Counted from the stretch's first letter, positions 23,596 through 31,959 are shown. The stretch is DNA of 32,368 nt from Bacillota bacterium (GCA_023388635.1 JAEWFW010000033.1:1-32368); one strand, 5' to 3'. Numbers and translations: made by a program. The notes: a model not told the origin generated them from the sequence alone.

Positions 23596-25328
23596 GATCG
23601 TTCACCTCGATATCCCGAGACGATTTGTCTGTACATATCCGATACCTCCAGCAAATGCTGATGGCTGCCGCAAGCGACAATTTCGCCCTCTGACAACAAT
23701 AGAATCACATCGGCATTGATGACTGTCTGTAAACGATGTGCCACAGAAATCACTACAGCGCGTTGCCCTAACTCTTCCATAGCTTGCAATAATAATTGCT
23801 CCGTCTGCAAATCGAGACCGCTCGTCGGTTCATCAAATAGCACAATCGGAGCATTTTTCAAAAAGGCGCGTGCCAAAGCCACCCGTTGCCGCTCTCCTCC
23901 CGATAGACCGCGTCCATTTTCTCCGAGCGTCGTATCAAGACCATCAGGCAAATCTCGCACAAAGCGTTCAACCCCTGCCATCCGAGCGGCAAGTTCTATT
24001 TGCTGTAATGTGGCGCCTTTTTTGCCGAGTGCAATATTTTCACGGATCGTTCCCGCAAACAGGTACGGCTCTTGTGCCACATAAGCGACAGCATTAAACC
24101 AGCTCGCTTCGGTGAATTCCGAACGTGCCGTGCCATTGACAGTGATTTCACCTGTTTGCCAAGGCAAAAGACCCGCCACCAATTTCAACAGTGTCGTTTT
24201 GCCGGAACCGCTCTTGCCGATCAGCACTACGCGCATTCCTGTCTGCGCAGACAGCGATATATTGTTAACAACTGTTTTTTGCTCATTATAGGCGAACGAC
24301 ACCCCGGCAATCTCTAGCTTTACCTTGCCTTCCTTAGCAACTTCAAGTGGTCTTTGCCCCCATGGTGTCAGGTCGGATTGTTCTGCGTCCAAAACGTTCC
24401 AGATTTTCTCTGCCGCCGCGATACTGTTCTTCCCGGCGTGAAAACTGCTGCCTAGATTTTTCAGCGGCAGATACAATTCCGGTGTCAGTAATAAAATGAA
24501 AAACGCCGTTTGAAATGTCAATTGAGCGTAAACCAACCGCAAGCCTATTTCGACAGCAATCATCGCCGTGCTGATTGTCGCCAGAATCTCGAGCATCAAT
24601 GCCGACAGAAAAGCAATTTTCAGCACATCCATCGTCGTATCGCGAAATCGGTCGCTCATTACCATGATGTTTTCCCGTTGCTTATTGCCGCGACCGAACA
24701 CCTTCAACGTCGTTAAACCCTGCAATATATCAAGGAAATGACCGGAAAATGTCATCATACTATCAAGCTGCCGGCGCGACTTGCTATCGGCGCTTTTGCC
24801 GATCAGCACCATAAACACAGGAATGAGCGGTGCGGTAATCAGCATAATCAATCCCGAGTATATGTTATTCATCATCACGACAATTAAAATCGCCAATGGA
24901 ATAATCAGCGCCTGTAGTAACTGTGACATATAACGGCTGTAATACTCGTCTAGCTGATCGACGGCATCTGTCAATACACTCACGGTAAAACCAGCATGTT
25001 GATCTTGTAAATATCCCGGTTGTGCCTGGGAAAATCTCTGCAAAAGACGATCGCGTACCCCGCTTTTCACACGGGCTGCCAACATCACTCCTGCCCGCGT
25101 ATTCGCATAATTCAACAGAGCTCTGCCGATAAATACGCACAGCAACATCCACGCCATTGATTCCACAAGTTGTAACGGCTGTTTCTGCAAAAATACCTGT
25201 TCGACAATAGAGGCTATTAGAAATCCCTGACTGATCGCTAACAAACCGCCTATGATGGCAAAGCAAACCAGGAGCAAACAAATTCCTTTATGCTTGAATG
25301 CTTCCTGGTTTAATCGTAAATCAATCAT
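23592..25328 (-). CDS. cydD: ABC exporter subunit CydD
   Basis: 578 aa with the same layout: six helices, then Walker A LIGKSGSGKTT, Q-loop AYVAQEPYLF, signature LSGGERQRVALARAF, Walker B IVLFDEPTSGLD and SVAHR. It pairs with CydC as a heterodimer. It starts 8 bp after the cydB stop with only a weak ribosome binding site, so translation may be coupled to cydB. A similar family of peptide exporters exists, but the cydAB context makes CydD the best call. Confidence 0.91.
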   Translation of the reverse strand: MIDLRLNQEAFKHKGICLLLVCFAIIGGLLAISQGFLIASIVEQVFLQKQPLQLVESMAWMLLCVFIGRALLNYANTRAGVMLAARVKSGVRDRLLQRFSQAQPGYLQDQHAGFTVSVLTDAVDQLDEYYSRYMSQLLQALIIPLAILIVVMMNNIYSGLIMLITAPLIPVFMVLIGKSADSKSRRQLDSMMTFSGHFLDILQGLTTLKVFGRGNKQRENIMVMSDRFRDTTMDVLKIAFLSALMLEILATISTAMIAVEIGLRLVYAQLTFQTAFFILLLTPELYLPLKNLGSSFHAGKNSIAAAEKIWNVLDAEQSDLTPWGQRPLEVAKEGKVKLEIAGVSFAYNEQKTVVNNISLSAQTGMRVVLIGKSGSGKTTLLKLVAGLLPWQTGEITVNGTARSEFTEASWFNAVAYVAQEPYLFAGTIRENIALGKKGATLQQIELAARMAGVERFVRDLPDGLDTTLGENGRGLSGGERQRVALARAFLKNAPIVLFDEPTSGLDLQTEQLLLQAMEELGQRAVVISVAHRLQTVINADVILLLSEGEIVACGSHQHLLEVSDMYRQIVSGYRGERS

Positions 25329-25336
25329 ATGAAATT

Positions 25337-26356
25337 CTAGTATCCTGCGCGTTCAGAAGATGCTTTCCCGCGGAATGTGTAGTATACATATCCTGTGTAT
25401 ACTAAAACCAAAGGTACTCCGATCGCTGCAATCACCAGCATAACAGTTAACGTCAGGGATGTTGATGATGCATTGTAGATCGTCAAATTCTGTGCAGGGC
25501 TTGATGCGATCAAAAGATTCGGGAATAATCCTGCCGCCAGTGTCAATACTTGTGTCGCAATCACTAATGAACTCGCAGCGAATGCTTTGCCATACAAGGC
25601 TCTTTTCAAAAAGACCGGTACCAAAATAATGCTTAACAGCGTCAATAACGGAATCACGTACAGAACAACTACATTATTATAATTGGCAAACATATGTGGT
25701 GCGAACACATAGGTCATAACCGTTCCCAATACCCAAGCACCAAGCAACGCCCAACTGAACTTTTGCGCGAGGGCAACGGCACGTTTTTGCAAATCATTTT
25801 CCGTCTTGATCGCAGTATACGTCGTTCCTTGCAACAAAAATGCCAGTAAACCGACGATGCCTATGATTAACGCATATGGATGCAATAAGCCGAAGAAGCT
25901 GCCCGAGTAATTTTGCATATCATCAAGCGGAATTCCTTTTACAACATTACCCATAGCTACCCCGAACAACAATGCAGGTACAATGCTTCCGATAAAAAAC
26001 ATCTTACCCATCAACTTTTGCATCGGTTTATCATCATTTAATTTGAAATAATATTCAACGCCTACGGCACGGAAAATCAAACCAAACAATACAAGCATCA
26101 TTGCCAAGTAGAAGCCACTGAACGTCGTCGCATACACATAAGGGAATGCAGCAAATAGCGCTCCGCCACCCGTCAACAGCCATACTTCGTTTCCATCCCA
26201 GACAGGACCGATCGCATTGATCAAAGTCTTTTTGTCAGCATCTGTTTTCCCCAATGTGTAAAACAGACTTCCAATACCCAGATCAAATCCATCAAGGATC
26301 GCATACCCGATAATTAACACACCGACAAGAAAGAACCAAATTGTATTCAAATCCAT
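25337..26356 (-). CDS. cydB: Cytochrome bd quinol oxidase subunit II
   Basis: 339 aa, about eight helices. The characteristic GPVWDGNEVWLLTGGGALFAAFPYVYA motif and the N-terminal GYAILDGFDLGIG are present. With CydA it makes the high-affinity, non-pumping quinol:O2 oxidoreductase, usually protecting anaerobes from trace oxygen. The ATG overlaps the cydA stop by one base (TAATG), so the two subunits are coupled. Confidence 0.96.
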   Translation of the reverse strand: MDLNTIWFFLVGVLIIGYAILDGFDLGIGSLFYTLGKTDADKKTLINAIGPVWDGNEVWLLTGGGALFAAFPYVYATTFSGFYLAMMLVLFGLIFRAVGVEYYFKLNDDKPMQKLMGKMFFIGSIVPALLFGVAMGNVVKGIPLDDMQNYSGSFFGLLHPYALIIGIVGLLAFLLQGTTYTAIKTENDLQKRAVALAQKFSWALLGAWVLGTVMTYVFAPHMFANYNNVVVLYVIPLLTLLSIILVPVFLKRALYGKAFAASSLVIATQVLTLAAGLFPNLLIASSPAQNLTIYNASSTSLTLTVMLVIAAIGVPLVLVYTGYVYYTFRGKASSERAGY

Positions 26357-27729
26357 TATAGAGTGACCCCCTTACCTGTATCGATCGGCTTATCATACGT
26401 AGTATAGGCATCGACATTGAATTTTTTGATTTCTCGAATCATCAGATAAACCATCAGGTATAACAAGAAGCAATAGACACCGACGAAAAACACAAGAGAA
26501 ATCATTAGCTCTGCGGCGCTCAAATTAGACACCCCATCCGATGTTTTCAATAACCCGTAGACAATCCACGGCTGTCTGCCCCATTCCGCAAGTATCCACC
26601 CGAACGTGTTAGAAATATACGGAATCGGCAAAGTGAACATCGCTGCTTTTAAAAGTAATTGATTATCATACAACTTGCCACGTTTCATTTGAATTGTCAC
26701 AAATGCCATCCAAGCAATCATCACAATCCCAAGTCCCGCCATAATTCTAAACGAGAAAAATGTCCCCATAATATTCGGGCGTTCATCTTCCGGTATATCC
26801 TGTAAGCCCGTCACTACAGCATCAGCTTTGCCAAATGCCATCCAGCTCAGCAAATTCGGTACACCGATTTCAAATTTATTCGTTTCATTTTCGTAGTCGG
26901 GAATTGCTAAAATTAGCAATGGAACATTACCCTTCGTCTCCCAATGCGCCTCATATGCCGCCAATTTCGCCGGCTGTTTTTCCGCTACAAGTACCGCGCT
27001 GGCATGCCCCGTTACAAATTGCAGTAAAGAAATTACTAAACCAAAGATAATGGCAATTTTCATCGATTCTTTTGCCAAATCGATATTTCTGTTTTTCAAT
27101 AGGTAATATGCCGACACTACCATGATAAACACAGCCGCCGTAATATATCCTCCTAACATTACGTGAGGAAAGCGCGTTAATGTCGATGGATTGAAAATAA
27201 CATCAGCAAAATTTGTCATCTCTGCGCGTCCCATAGCCTCGTTAATTTGGAAACCGGCTGGAGTGTGCATCCATGAGTTCGCTGCAATAATCCAAAACGC
27301 TGACATATTCGTGCCAAATGCCACCATTAGTGCCGCAAAAAATCTCATTCCCCGGGAAATTTTATCCCGACCGAATACGAGCAAACCGATAAACGTCGAC
27401 TCAAGGAAAAAAGCAAAAACTCCTTCTGCCGCCAACGGTGCGCCAAAAATATCTCCTACATATCGCGAGTAAGCTGCCCAGTTCGTTCCAAACTGAAACT
27501 CCATCGTAATTCCGGTAGCCACCCCTACGGCGAAATTGACAAGAAATAACCGTGTCCAAAAGCGAGACATCTTGTCATACAATTGGTCACTTGTGCGCCA
27601 ATATTTATATTCCATATATGCAATAAGGACAGCCATACCTAATGTCAAAGGTACGAAAAAATAGTGAACGATAATAGTAAACGTAAATTGCAATCTTGAT
27701 AGTGTAACTACATCCAACATATCCAACAT
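26356..27729 (-). CDS. cydA: Cytochrome bd quinol oxidase subunit I
   Basis: 457 aa, about nine helices, haem-bearing subunit. The N-terminal RLQFTFTIIVHYFFVPLTLGMA supplies a conserved haem His, GITMEFQFGTNWAAYSRYVGDIFGAPLAAEG is the family signature, and GHASAVLVAEKQPAKLAAYE lies in the quinol-binding loop. The length fits the short Q-loop class common in Firmicutes. The first 18 coding bases are an exact 9-bp tandem repeat (ATGTTGGAT twice), so the start codon is duplicated; GGAGGTG lies upstream and favours the first ATG. Confidence 0.96.
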   Translation of the reverse strand: MLDMLDVVTLSRLQFTFTIIVHYFFVPLTLGMAVLIAYMEYKYWRTSDQLYDKMSRFWTRLFLVNFAVGVATGITMEFQFGTNWAAYSRYVGDIFGAPLAAEGVFAFFLESTFIGLLVFGRDKISRGMRFFAALMVAFGTNMSAFWIIAANSWMHTPAGFQINEAMGRAEMTNFADVIFNPSTLTRFPHVMLGGYITAAVFIMVVSAYYLLKNRNIDLAKESMKIAIIFGLVISLLQFVTGHASAVLVAEKQPAKLAAYEAHWETKGNVPLLILAIPDYENETNKFEIGVPNLLSWMAFGKADAVVTGLQDIPEDERPNIMGTFFSFRIMAGLGIVMIAWMAFVTIQMKRGKLYDNQLLLKAAMFTLPIPYISNTFGWILAEWGRQPWIVYGLLKTSDGVSNLSAAELMISLVFFVGVYCFLLYLMVYLMIREIKKFNVDAYTTYDKPIDTGKGVTL

Positions 27730-27757
27730 AATGAAACAAACACCTCCTGATAATCTC

Positions 27758-27777
27758 TGTAATGTACATGTATTACA
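27758..27777. promoter_or_regulatory. Inverted repeat in the cydA leader (candidate operator)
   Basis: TGTAAT at 27758-27763 and ATTACA at 27772-27777 with an 8-base centre containing ACATG/CATGT make a near-palindrome about 30-50 bp upstream of the cydA start. The position suits a repressor site for oxygen- or redox-controlled cyd expression. It does not fit the Rex consensus well; the adjacent Rrf2 protein is a candidate binder. Confidence 0.45.
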
Positions 27778-27795
27778 TCTTGATAATATTACGCA

Positions 27796-28272
27796 TTAAT
27801 TCGCACGATTCACGACGATCGCATTTCCTTCAACAAATGGCAAACCACATCCTTTCACTCTCTCTTCTTTGTGCAACAACTCTTTAAAATTTATTGCATT
27901 CAGTCGACTATAGATATCATGCCGTAAACTCGCTAATTCCTGATGAACCGCACAGAATCCCGCCGACTTTCGATTGCATTGATTTTCATCTTTAAAACAA
28001 ACATTGAGATATATGGGTCCCTCAACTGCTTCGACCACATCGAGCAACGTGATCAATTCCGGCAGACGTGCCAACGCAAACCCGCCATTCATACCCCGAT
28101 AAGATTTTACAATCCCTGCTTTGGAGAGTTTACGCATCACCTTAAATAAGTAACGTTCTGGAATGCATTCATTTCTACTAATTTCCATAGCCTCTAGCCG
28201 CGTACCCAAGGGGCTTTTCGCCAACCTTAAAACAATTCGGAATCCGTAATCTGTCGCCTGATTGAACATCAT
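27796..28272 (-). CDS. Rrf2-family transcriptional regulator, probable Fe-S sensor
   Basis: 158 aa from the preferred start. A winged-helix N-terminus (TDYGFRIVLRLAKSP...IPERYLFKVMRKLSKAGIVKSYRGMNGGFALAR) is followed by three cysteines at 92, 99 and 107, the region and spacing class of the cluster ligands of IscR and NsrR. It probably senses redox state, NO or cluster supply. An upstream in-frame TTG (28314) would read through the operator-like repeat at 28307-28323, so ATG 28272 or 28269 is preferred. The gene lies 66 bp before cydA on the same strand and may regulate or be co-transcribed with it. Confidence 0.88.
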   Translation of the reverse strand: MMFNQATDYGFRIVLRLAKSPLGTRLEAMEISRNECIPERYLFKVMRKLSKAGIVKSYRGMNGGFALARLPELITLLDVVEAVEGPIYLNVCFKDENQCNRKSAGFCAVHQELASLRHDIYSRLNAINFKELLHKEERVKGCGLPFVEGNAIVVNRAN

Positions 28273-28306
28273 CGATATCCCATCCTGACTCTCCAAAAAT
28301 TTAAAC

Positions 28307-28364
28307 TGCACCAATCGGGTGCACTTACAACTTCAATAATATGGCATTTGCGGAACAATGTCAA
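28307..28364 (-). promoter_or_regulatory. Rrf2 gene promoter with operator-like palindrome
   Basis: On the minus strand: -35 TTGACA (28359-28364), 17-bp spacer, -10 TATTAT (28336-28341), a strong promoter match. Downstream, TGCACC-N5-GGTGCA (28307-28323) lies in the first transcribed bases, suggesting negative autoregulation. Confidence 0.65.
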
Positions 28365-28383
28365 TATTCCCCTGAAAAGATTT

Positions 28384-28740
28384 TTATGATTTTAACTGTT
28401 CCCATTCAGATTGCTTAAATCCAATCAAGATGATATCTTGTCCTACGATGATCGGACGCTTTACAAGCATCCCGTCCGTCGCCAATAACGCGATTTGCTG
28501 CTCTTCGGTCATCTCCGGCAATTTATCTTTTAATTGCAACTCTTTATACTTCATTCCACTCGTATTAAAGAATTTTTTCAATGGTAGCCCACTGCGTACG
28601 ACCCAATCCTTTAATTCCGCTTCGGTAGGATTGCATTCGACAATATGTCTGTCCTCATACGCGATTTGGTTATCTTCTAACCACTTCTTCGCCTTTTGAC
28701 AAGTACTGCAACGTGGATACTGAATAAAAAGATATTTCAC
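28384..28740 (-). CDS. ArsC/Spx-family (YffB-like) thioredoxin-fold protein
   Basis: 118 aa. CSTC at residues 11-14 inside QYPRCSTCQKAKKWL is the redox motif, and MLVKRPIIVG near the C-terminus is the conserved strand of the ArsC/Spx/YffB group. It may be an arsenate reductase, a YffB-like protein or a Spx-like factor; the sequence alone does not decide. The second Cys at position 14 is the Spx/YffB pattern. The start is a GTG, with GGAGG 8 bp upstream. It converges on nothing and precedes the Rrf2 promoter on the same strand. Confidence 0.82.
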   Translation of the reverse strand: MKYLFIQYPRCSTCQKAKKWLEDNQIAYEDRHIVECNPTEAELKDWVVRSGLPLKKFFNTSGMKYKELQLKDKLPEMTEEQQIALLATDGMLVKRPIIVGQDIILIGFKQSEWEQLKS

Positions 28741-28990
28741 TACCGCAACCTCCTACATTTAAATCTATAACTACATCTGTATCCATTATATTATGATAGC
28801 AATTCTATAGCAAGGCAATAAATTCTTATGTAAAAACCATATATTTAAAACAGCATCCGTAACACTTTTTATAATCCATTTTTATTTGCCCTGCATAGAA
28901 TATGGCAAAAGGTTCTGAGCAAAAATCTAAATTTTGCATATTAAAAATTTTGTATACCTAAATTTGTATACTCAAAAGTGAGGGATTTAT
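28741..28990. promoter_or_regulatory. Divergent AT-rich intergenic region
   Basis: About 250 bases between the ArsC-like gene and the SodC gene. No gene is seen. Close to sodC lies a tandem repeat AAATTTTGTATACCT (28945-28959) / AAATTTGTATACTC (28960-28973), each copy carrying the palindrome GTATAC. TATACT (28967-28972) could be a -10. No convincing -35 was found. Confidence 0.4.
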
Positions 28991-29476
28991 ATGTATTGCA
29001 ACAACCAAGTTGTTATCAATGCCATTGCCTATGTAAGTGGTGGACCTCTAGCACCGGACATTCGCGGTTTTGTTCGCTTTTATCCTGTTCCCGGCGGTAC
29101 TGAAGTTTATACAGAAATGTGGGGACTTCCACCGTATCGTCCTGCGAAAAACGGCGAGCAGCCTACAGGCCCTCTAGGCTTCCACTTACATGAACATTGC
29201 AGTTGCGAAGTCGGCAATCGCGAAGATCCGTTCCAAGCTGCCGGATCACACTGGAATCCGACAAATCAACCCCATGGAAACCATGCAGGTGATTTCCCTG
29301 TTTTATTCTCCAACGACGGTTATGCACGCATGAGTTTTTTCACAAACAAATTCACCGTCGATCAAGTGATTGGAAAAACTGTAATCATTCATCAATATCC
29401 CGATGATTACCGTACACAGCCTTCGGGAAATGCCGGAAAGCGTTTAGCTTGCGGAATCGTTCAGTGGGATTATTAA
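28991..29476 (+). CDS. sodC: Cu-Zn superoxide dismutase family protein without signal peptide
   Basis: 161 aa. All metal ligands are readable: H65, H67 (GFHLHEH), bridging H87 (GSHWNP), H95, H98 and D101 (PHGNHAGDFP), and H134 (IIHQYPDDY), as well as a Cys pair (C70 or C72 with C154) for the structural disulfide. It should dismutate superoxide. Unlike most bacterial SodC proteins there is no signal peptide or lipobox, so it is predicted to be cytosolic or released by another route. The substrate channel Arg is seen in KRLACG. GAGGGA lies just before the ATG. Confidence 0.93.
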   Translation: MYCNNQVVINAIAYVSGGPLAPDIRGFVRFYPVPGGTEVYTEMWGLPPYRPAKNGEQPTGPLGFHLHEHCSCEVGNREDPFQAAGSHWNPTNQPHGNHAGDFPVLFSNDGYARMSFFTNKFTVDQVIGKTVIIHQYPDDYRTQPSGNAGKRLACGIVQWDY

Positions 29477-29488
29477 CGCATAACTAAG

Positions 29489-29531
29489 TGTGACTTTTAT
29501 CATACTCAAGCCAGTTGGTTTTCTGTATAAT
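29489..29531 (+). promoter_or_regulatory. CRP/FNR-like activated promoter
   Basis: A -10 TATAAT lies at 29526-29531 with no recognisable -35. TGTGA-N6-TCATA (29489-29504) matches the CRP/FNR-family half-site pair at nine of ten positions compared with TGTGA/TCACA if one substitution is allowed. Its centre is 41.5 bp upstream of the predicted start at 29538, the class II activator position. Confidence 0.5.
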
Positions 29532-29567
29532 GGACAATAGATAAACCAAAGGAGATGAAAATTCATC

Positions 29568-30350
29568 ATGATGAAAAGAAAAATTGTCCATATACATGAA
29601 GAACTATGCAACGGCTGTCAATTGTGTGTTCAAGCCTGTCATGAAGCTGCGATCCAAATGGTCGACGGCAAAGCAAAGTTACTAAGTGATAAATATTGCG
29701 ATGGTTTAGGCGATTGCCTGCCTGCTTGTCCAACTGGTGCTATTGAAATTATCGAGAGAGATGCCGTAGCCTATGACGAAGAAGCCGTTAACGTTTTATT
29801 AAAATCTTTAGGAAGAGCACCTTTGCAATCTGCTGCGACACAAGTAGTTACTCATGAAGAAAAAGCGCCTGCTGCTGCACCGATGGGGTTTGGCGGCGGA
29901 TGTCCTGGCTCTCAAGCGAGAAAGCTCGCCGAACAAGCAAATGCTGCCACATCGACTGAAAATGATGATACAAACGGTGTACGCCCATCACAATTACGTC
30001 AATGGCCGATCCAAATCAATTTGATCAATCCTGCTGCCGACTATTTAGAAAATGCCGATATTTTAATTGCTGCTGACTGTACGGCATTTGCCTATGGAGA
30101 TTTTCACAAGGACTTTATGAAAGGCAAAGTGACGATGATTGGCTGTCCGAAATTAGACGACAACCAATTCTACGCACAGAAACTGACGAATATTTTCACT
30201 AACGCAAATATCCGCAGTGTCACAGTGGCACGCATGGAAGTTCCTTGTTGCGGCGGTATTGTCGCTTCTGCACAACACGCACTGGCTGCTTGTGGCAAAC
30301 AAATTCCGTATTCCGAGCACATCATTGGTGTCGGCGGAGAACGACGCTAA
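29568..30350 (+). CDS. Two-cluster 4Fe-4S ferredoxin-like protein
   Basis: 260 aa. The N-terminus holds ferredoxin motifs CNGCQLCVQACHEAA (C14, C17, C20, C24) and CDGLGDCLPACPTGAIEI. A linker contains MGFGGGCPGS, and the C-terminal domain includes ADCTAFAYGDFHKDF, IGCPKLDD and VPCCGGIV, with additional conserved cysteines. Proteins of this kind occur in anaerobes and often sit by the hybrid cluster protein gene hcp; no hcp is present here. An electron-transfer role is inferred. AAAGGAG is 10-13 bp upstream. The promoter has an activator-like site. Confidence 0.82.
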   Translation: MMKRKIVHIHEELCNGCQLCVQACHEAAIQMVDGKAKLLSDKYCDGLGDCLPACPTGAIEIIERDAVAYDEEAVNVLLKSLGRAPLQSAATQVVTHEEKAPAAAPMGFGGGCPGSQARKLAEQANAATSTENDDTNGVRPSQLRQWPIQINLINPAADYLENADILIAADCTAFAYGDFHKDFMKGKVTMIGCPKLDDNQFYAQKLTNIFTNANIRSVTVARMEVPCCGGIVASAQHALAACGKQIPYSEHIIGVGGERR

Positions 30351-30376
30351 ACAAACCGTTAAACAAACGACGCTAA
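30348..30376. repeat. Stop-spanning tandem repeat
   Basis: TAAACAAAC occurs at 30348-30356 and 30360-30368, and AACGACGCTAA at 30340-30350 and again at 30366-30376. The first AACGACGCTAA contains the stop codon of the Fe-S protein gene; the second follows 26 bp later. Confidence 0.55.
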
Positions 30377-30401
30377 GTATAAAAATACATCATAAATGTA
30401 A

Positions 30402-30439
30402 AAAAGCTATGGTATCGCAAGTGGATAACCATAGCTTTT
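30402..30439. terminator. Bidirectional terminator between converging genes
   Basis: A 12-bp stem AAAAGCTATGGT (30402-30413) with ACCATAGCTTTT (30428-30439). T-runs follow on both strands, better on the minus strand (TTTTTT then ACATTT). It serves the Fe-S protein gene and the converging aminotransferase gene. Confidence 0.85.
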
Positions 30440-30458
30440 AGTTTATTATCGAAATTTA

Positions 30459-31646
30459 TTATTTGATGTACTCGCGTAAAACCTCAGCCATTCTGAAAAG
30501 ACCTTCCGTAATTCTTTCTTCCGGCATATTGGAAAAGTTAACTCTAAATGTATGCTCGTTTCCGCCGTTCGGGAAGAACGAACCGCCTGGCACAAAGGCA
30601 ACATTCTTTTCTATACATTTATCAAGTACATCGCGGGCATTAATATGCTCTGGAAGCTCTACCCATGCAAATAGTCCGCCCTGAGGCTTAGAAAACTTCA
30701 CTGCTGATGGGAATTCCTTTTCCATAACCTCAAGTGCCAGATCCCGGCGATGTCTGTAAACTTCACGTATCTTATCAATATGCTCATCGATATCATATAA
30801 CTCCAAATATTTGGCAATTTCCATCTGAGCTAAGGTGTTGCATTGTAAATCAGTTCCCTGTTTGACGATAACGAATTTACGGATAATTTCCGGATCGCCG
30901 GCAACCCAACCGATTCTATACCCCGGACAGAAAATTTTCGAAAATGTCCCTGTGCTGATCGTATAGCCAGCAGTATCAATCGATTGAATCGATGGGAGGT
31001 ATTCCCCTTCAAAACGTAGTTCCCCGTAAGGATTATCCTCCAAGACGACAACCTTATACTGCGCTGCAAGTTTTGCCAATTGCTCGCGTCTTGGCAAAGT
31101 CCAAGTGTTGCCAGTTGGATTTTGAAAATCTGGAATGACATATATCGCTTTCACATTATCAGTGTTTTCCAAAATTGATTCCAATTCACTTATGATCATT
31201 CCGTCGCGGTCCGTAGGCACTTCAATGAAGTTACATCCATACGCCCGCAGCGCTGTAATTGCCGCCAAATAAGTAGGGCTTTCACATAGAACGACGTCAC
31301 CTTCGTCAAGAAAGACTTTTCCCGCCAAATCAAGGGCTTGCTGTGATCCATGGGTAATCAAAATGTTATCAGCATCAAATTTCGTCGAGAAACGGCGATT
31401 CATTCGTTCCGCAACCCACTGACGCAGCGGCTGATATCCCTCTGTCGTCGCGTATTGCAGTGCTTTGGTTCCTGATTCGTCTAAAACAATTTGACTGACT
31501 CTTTTAATCGCCTCTATAGGAAATAGTTCCGGCGCTGGAAGCCCTCCGGCAAAGGAAATCATTTCTGGATTTTCAATTAACTTTAAAATTTCCCTGATTT
31601 CTGACGTTTTTAAATTCGACATTCGCTTTGCATATTTAATTTCCAT
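30459..31646 (-). CDS. PLP-dependent aminotransferase (class I/II, 2-aminoadipate type)
   Basis: 395 aa from the preferred start. Fold-type I aminotransferase: SFAGGLPAPELFP and YATTEGYQPLRQWVAERM near the N-terminus, the PDFQNPTGNTW and DNPYGELR segments (the Asp for the pyridine nitrogen), PLP-lysine in GTFSKIFCPGYRIGW, and the carboxylate-binding Arg in FRVNFSN. It resembles the LysN/2-aminoadipate and aromatic aminotransferase group without a fused GntR domain; the substrate cannot be fixed. GGAG is 9 bp before the ATG at 31646; the ATG five codons upstream has no ribosome binding site. Confidence 0.9.
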   Translation of the reverse strand: MEIKYAKRMSNLKTSEIREILKLIENPEMISFAGGLPAPELFPIEAIKRVSQIVLDESGTKALQYATTEGYQPLRQWVAERMNRRFSTKFDADNILITHGSQQALDLAGKVFLDEGDVVLCESPTYLAAITALRAYGCNFIEVPTDRDGMIISELESILENTDNVKAIYVIPDFQNPTGNTWTLPRREQLAKLAAQYKVVVLEDNPYGELRFEGEYLPSIQSIDTAGYTISTGTFSKIFCPGYRIGWVAGDPEIIRKFVIVKQGTDLQCNTLAQMEIAKYLELYDIDEHIDKIREVYRHRRDLALEVMEKEFPSAVKFSKPQGGLFAWVELPEHINARDVLDKCIEKNVAFVPGGSFFPNGGNEHTFRVNFSNMPEERITEGLFRMAEVLREYIK

Positions 31647-31681
31647 AAGGCAATTCTCCATTTATATAAATTTTTCTCTCT

Positions 31682-31710
31682 ATTCTATAACGTTCCACAA
31701 AGAAAAACAA
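31682..31710 (-). promoter_or_regulatory. Aminotransferase promoter
   Basis: On the minus strand: -35 TTGTTT (31705-31710), 17-bp spacer, -10 TAGAAT (31682-31687), about 36 bp upstream of the chosen start. Confidence 0.5.
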
Positions 31711-31796
31711 GGGAAATTTAAAAAAGTCACGCTACATTTGGTACGTTGAAACATGTCTTATCGTTTGATTGAACTATTCAAAAACTTCCTAAAAAA

Positions 31797-31826
31797 CGCA
31801 AAAAACCCCGCCGCAACAGGGTTTTC
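31797..31826 (-). terminator. Terminator of the rRNA-tRNA transcript
   Basis: On the minus strand AAAACCC, a 10-base interior and GGGTTTT form a stem immediately followed by a T-run, shortly after the CCA end of tRNA-Ile. A second A-run (TTTTTT on the minus strand) follows. Confidence 0.8.
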
Positions 31827-31834
31827 AGAAAAAA

Positions 31835-31911
<77 letters not shown>

Positions 31912-31959
31912 AAAGTTGTAAACTCTATGAAACTATTTCATTTTACTGAGGTTTTTAGA

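Noticed and set aside
27758..27777. Rex-type operator in front of cydA
   Set aside because: The arms are TGTAAT/ATTACA with an 8-base centre and do not match TTGTGAA/TTCACAA or TTGTTAA/TTAACAA spacing. Kept only as an unassigned palindrome.
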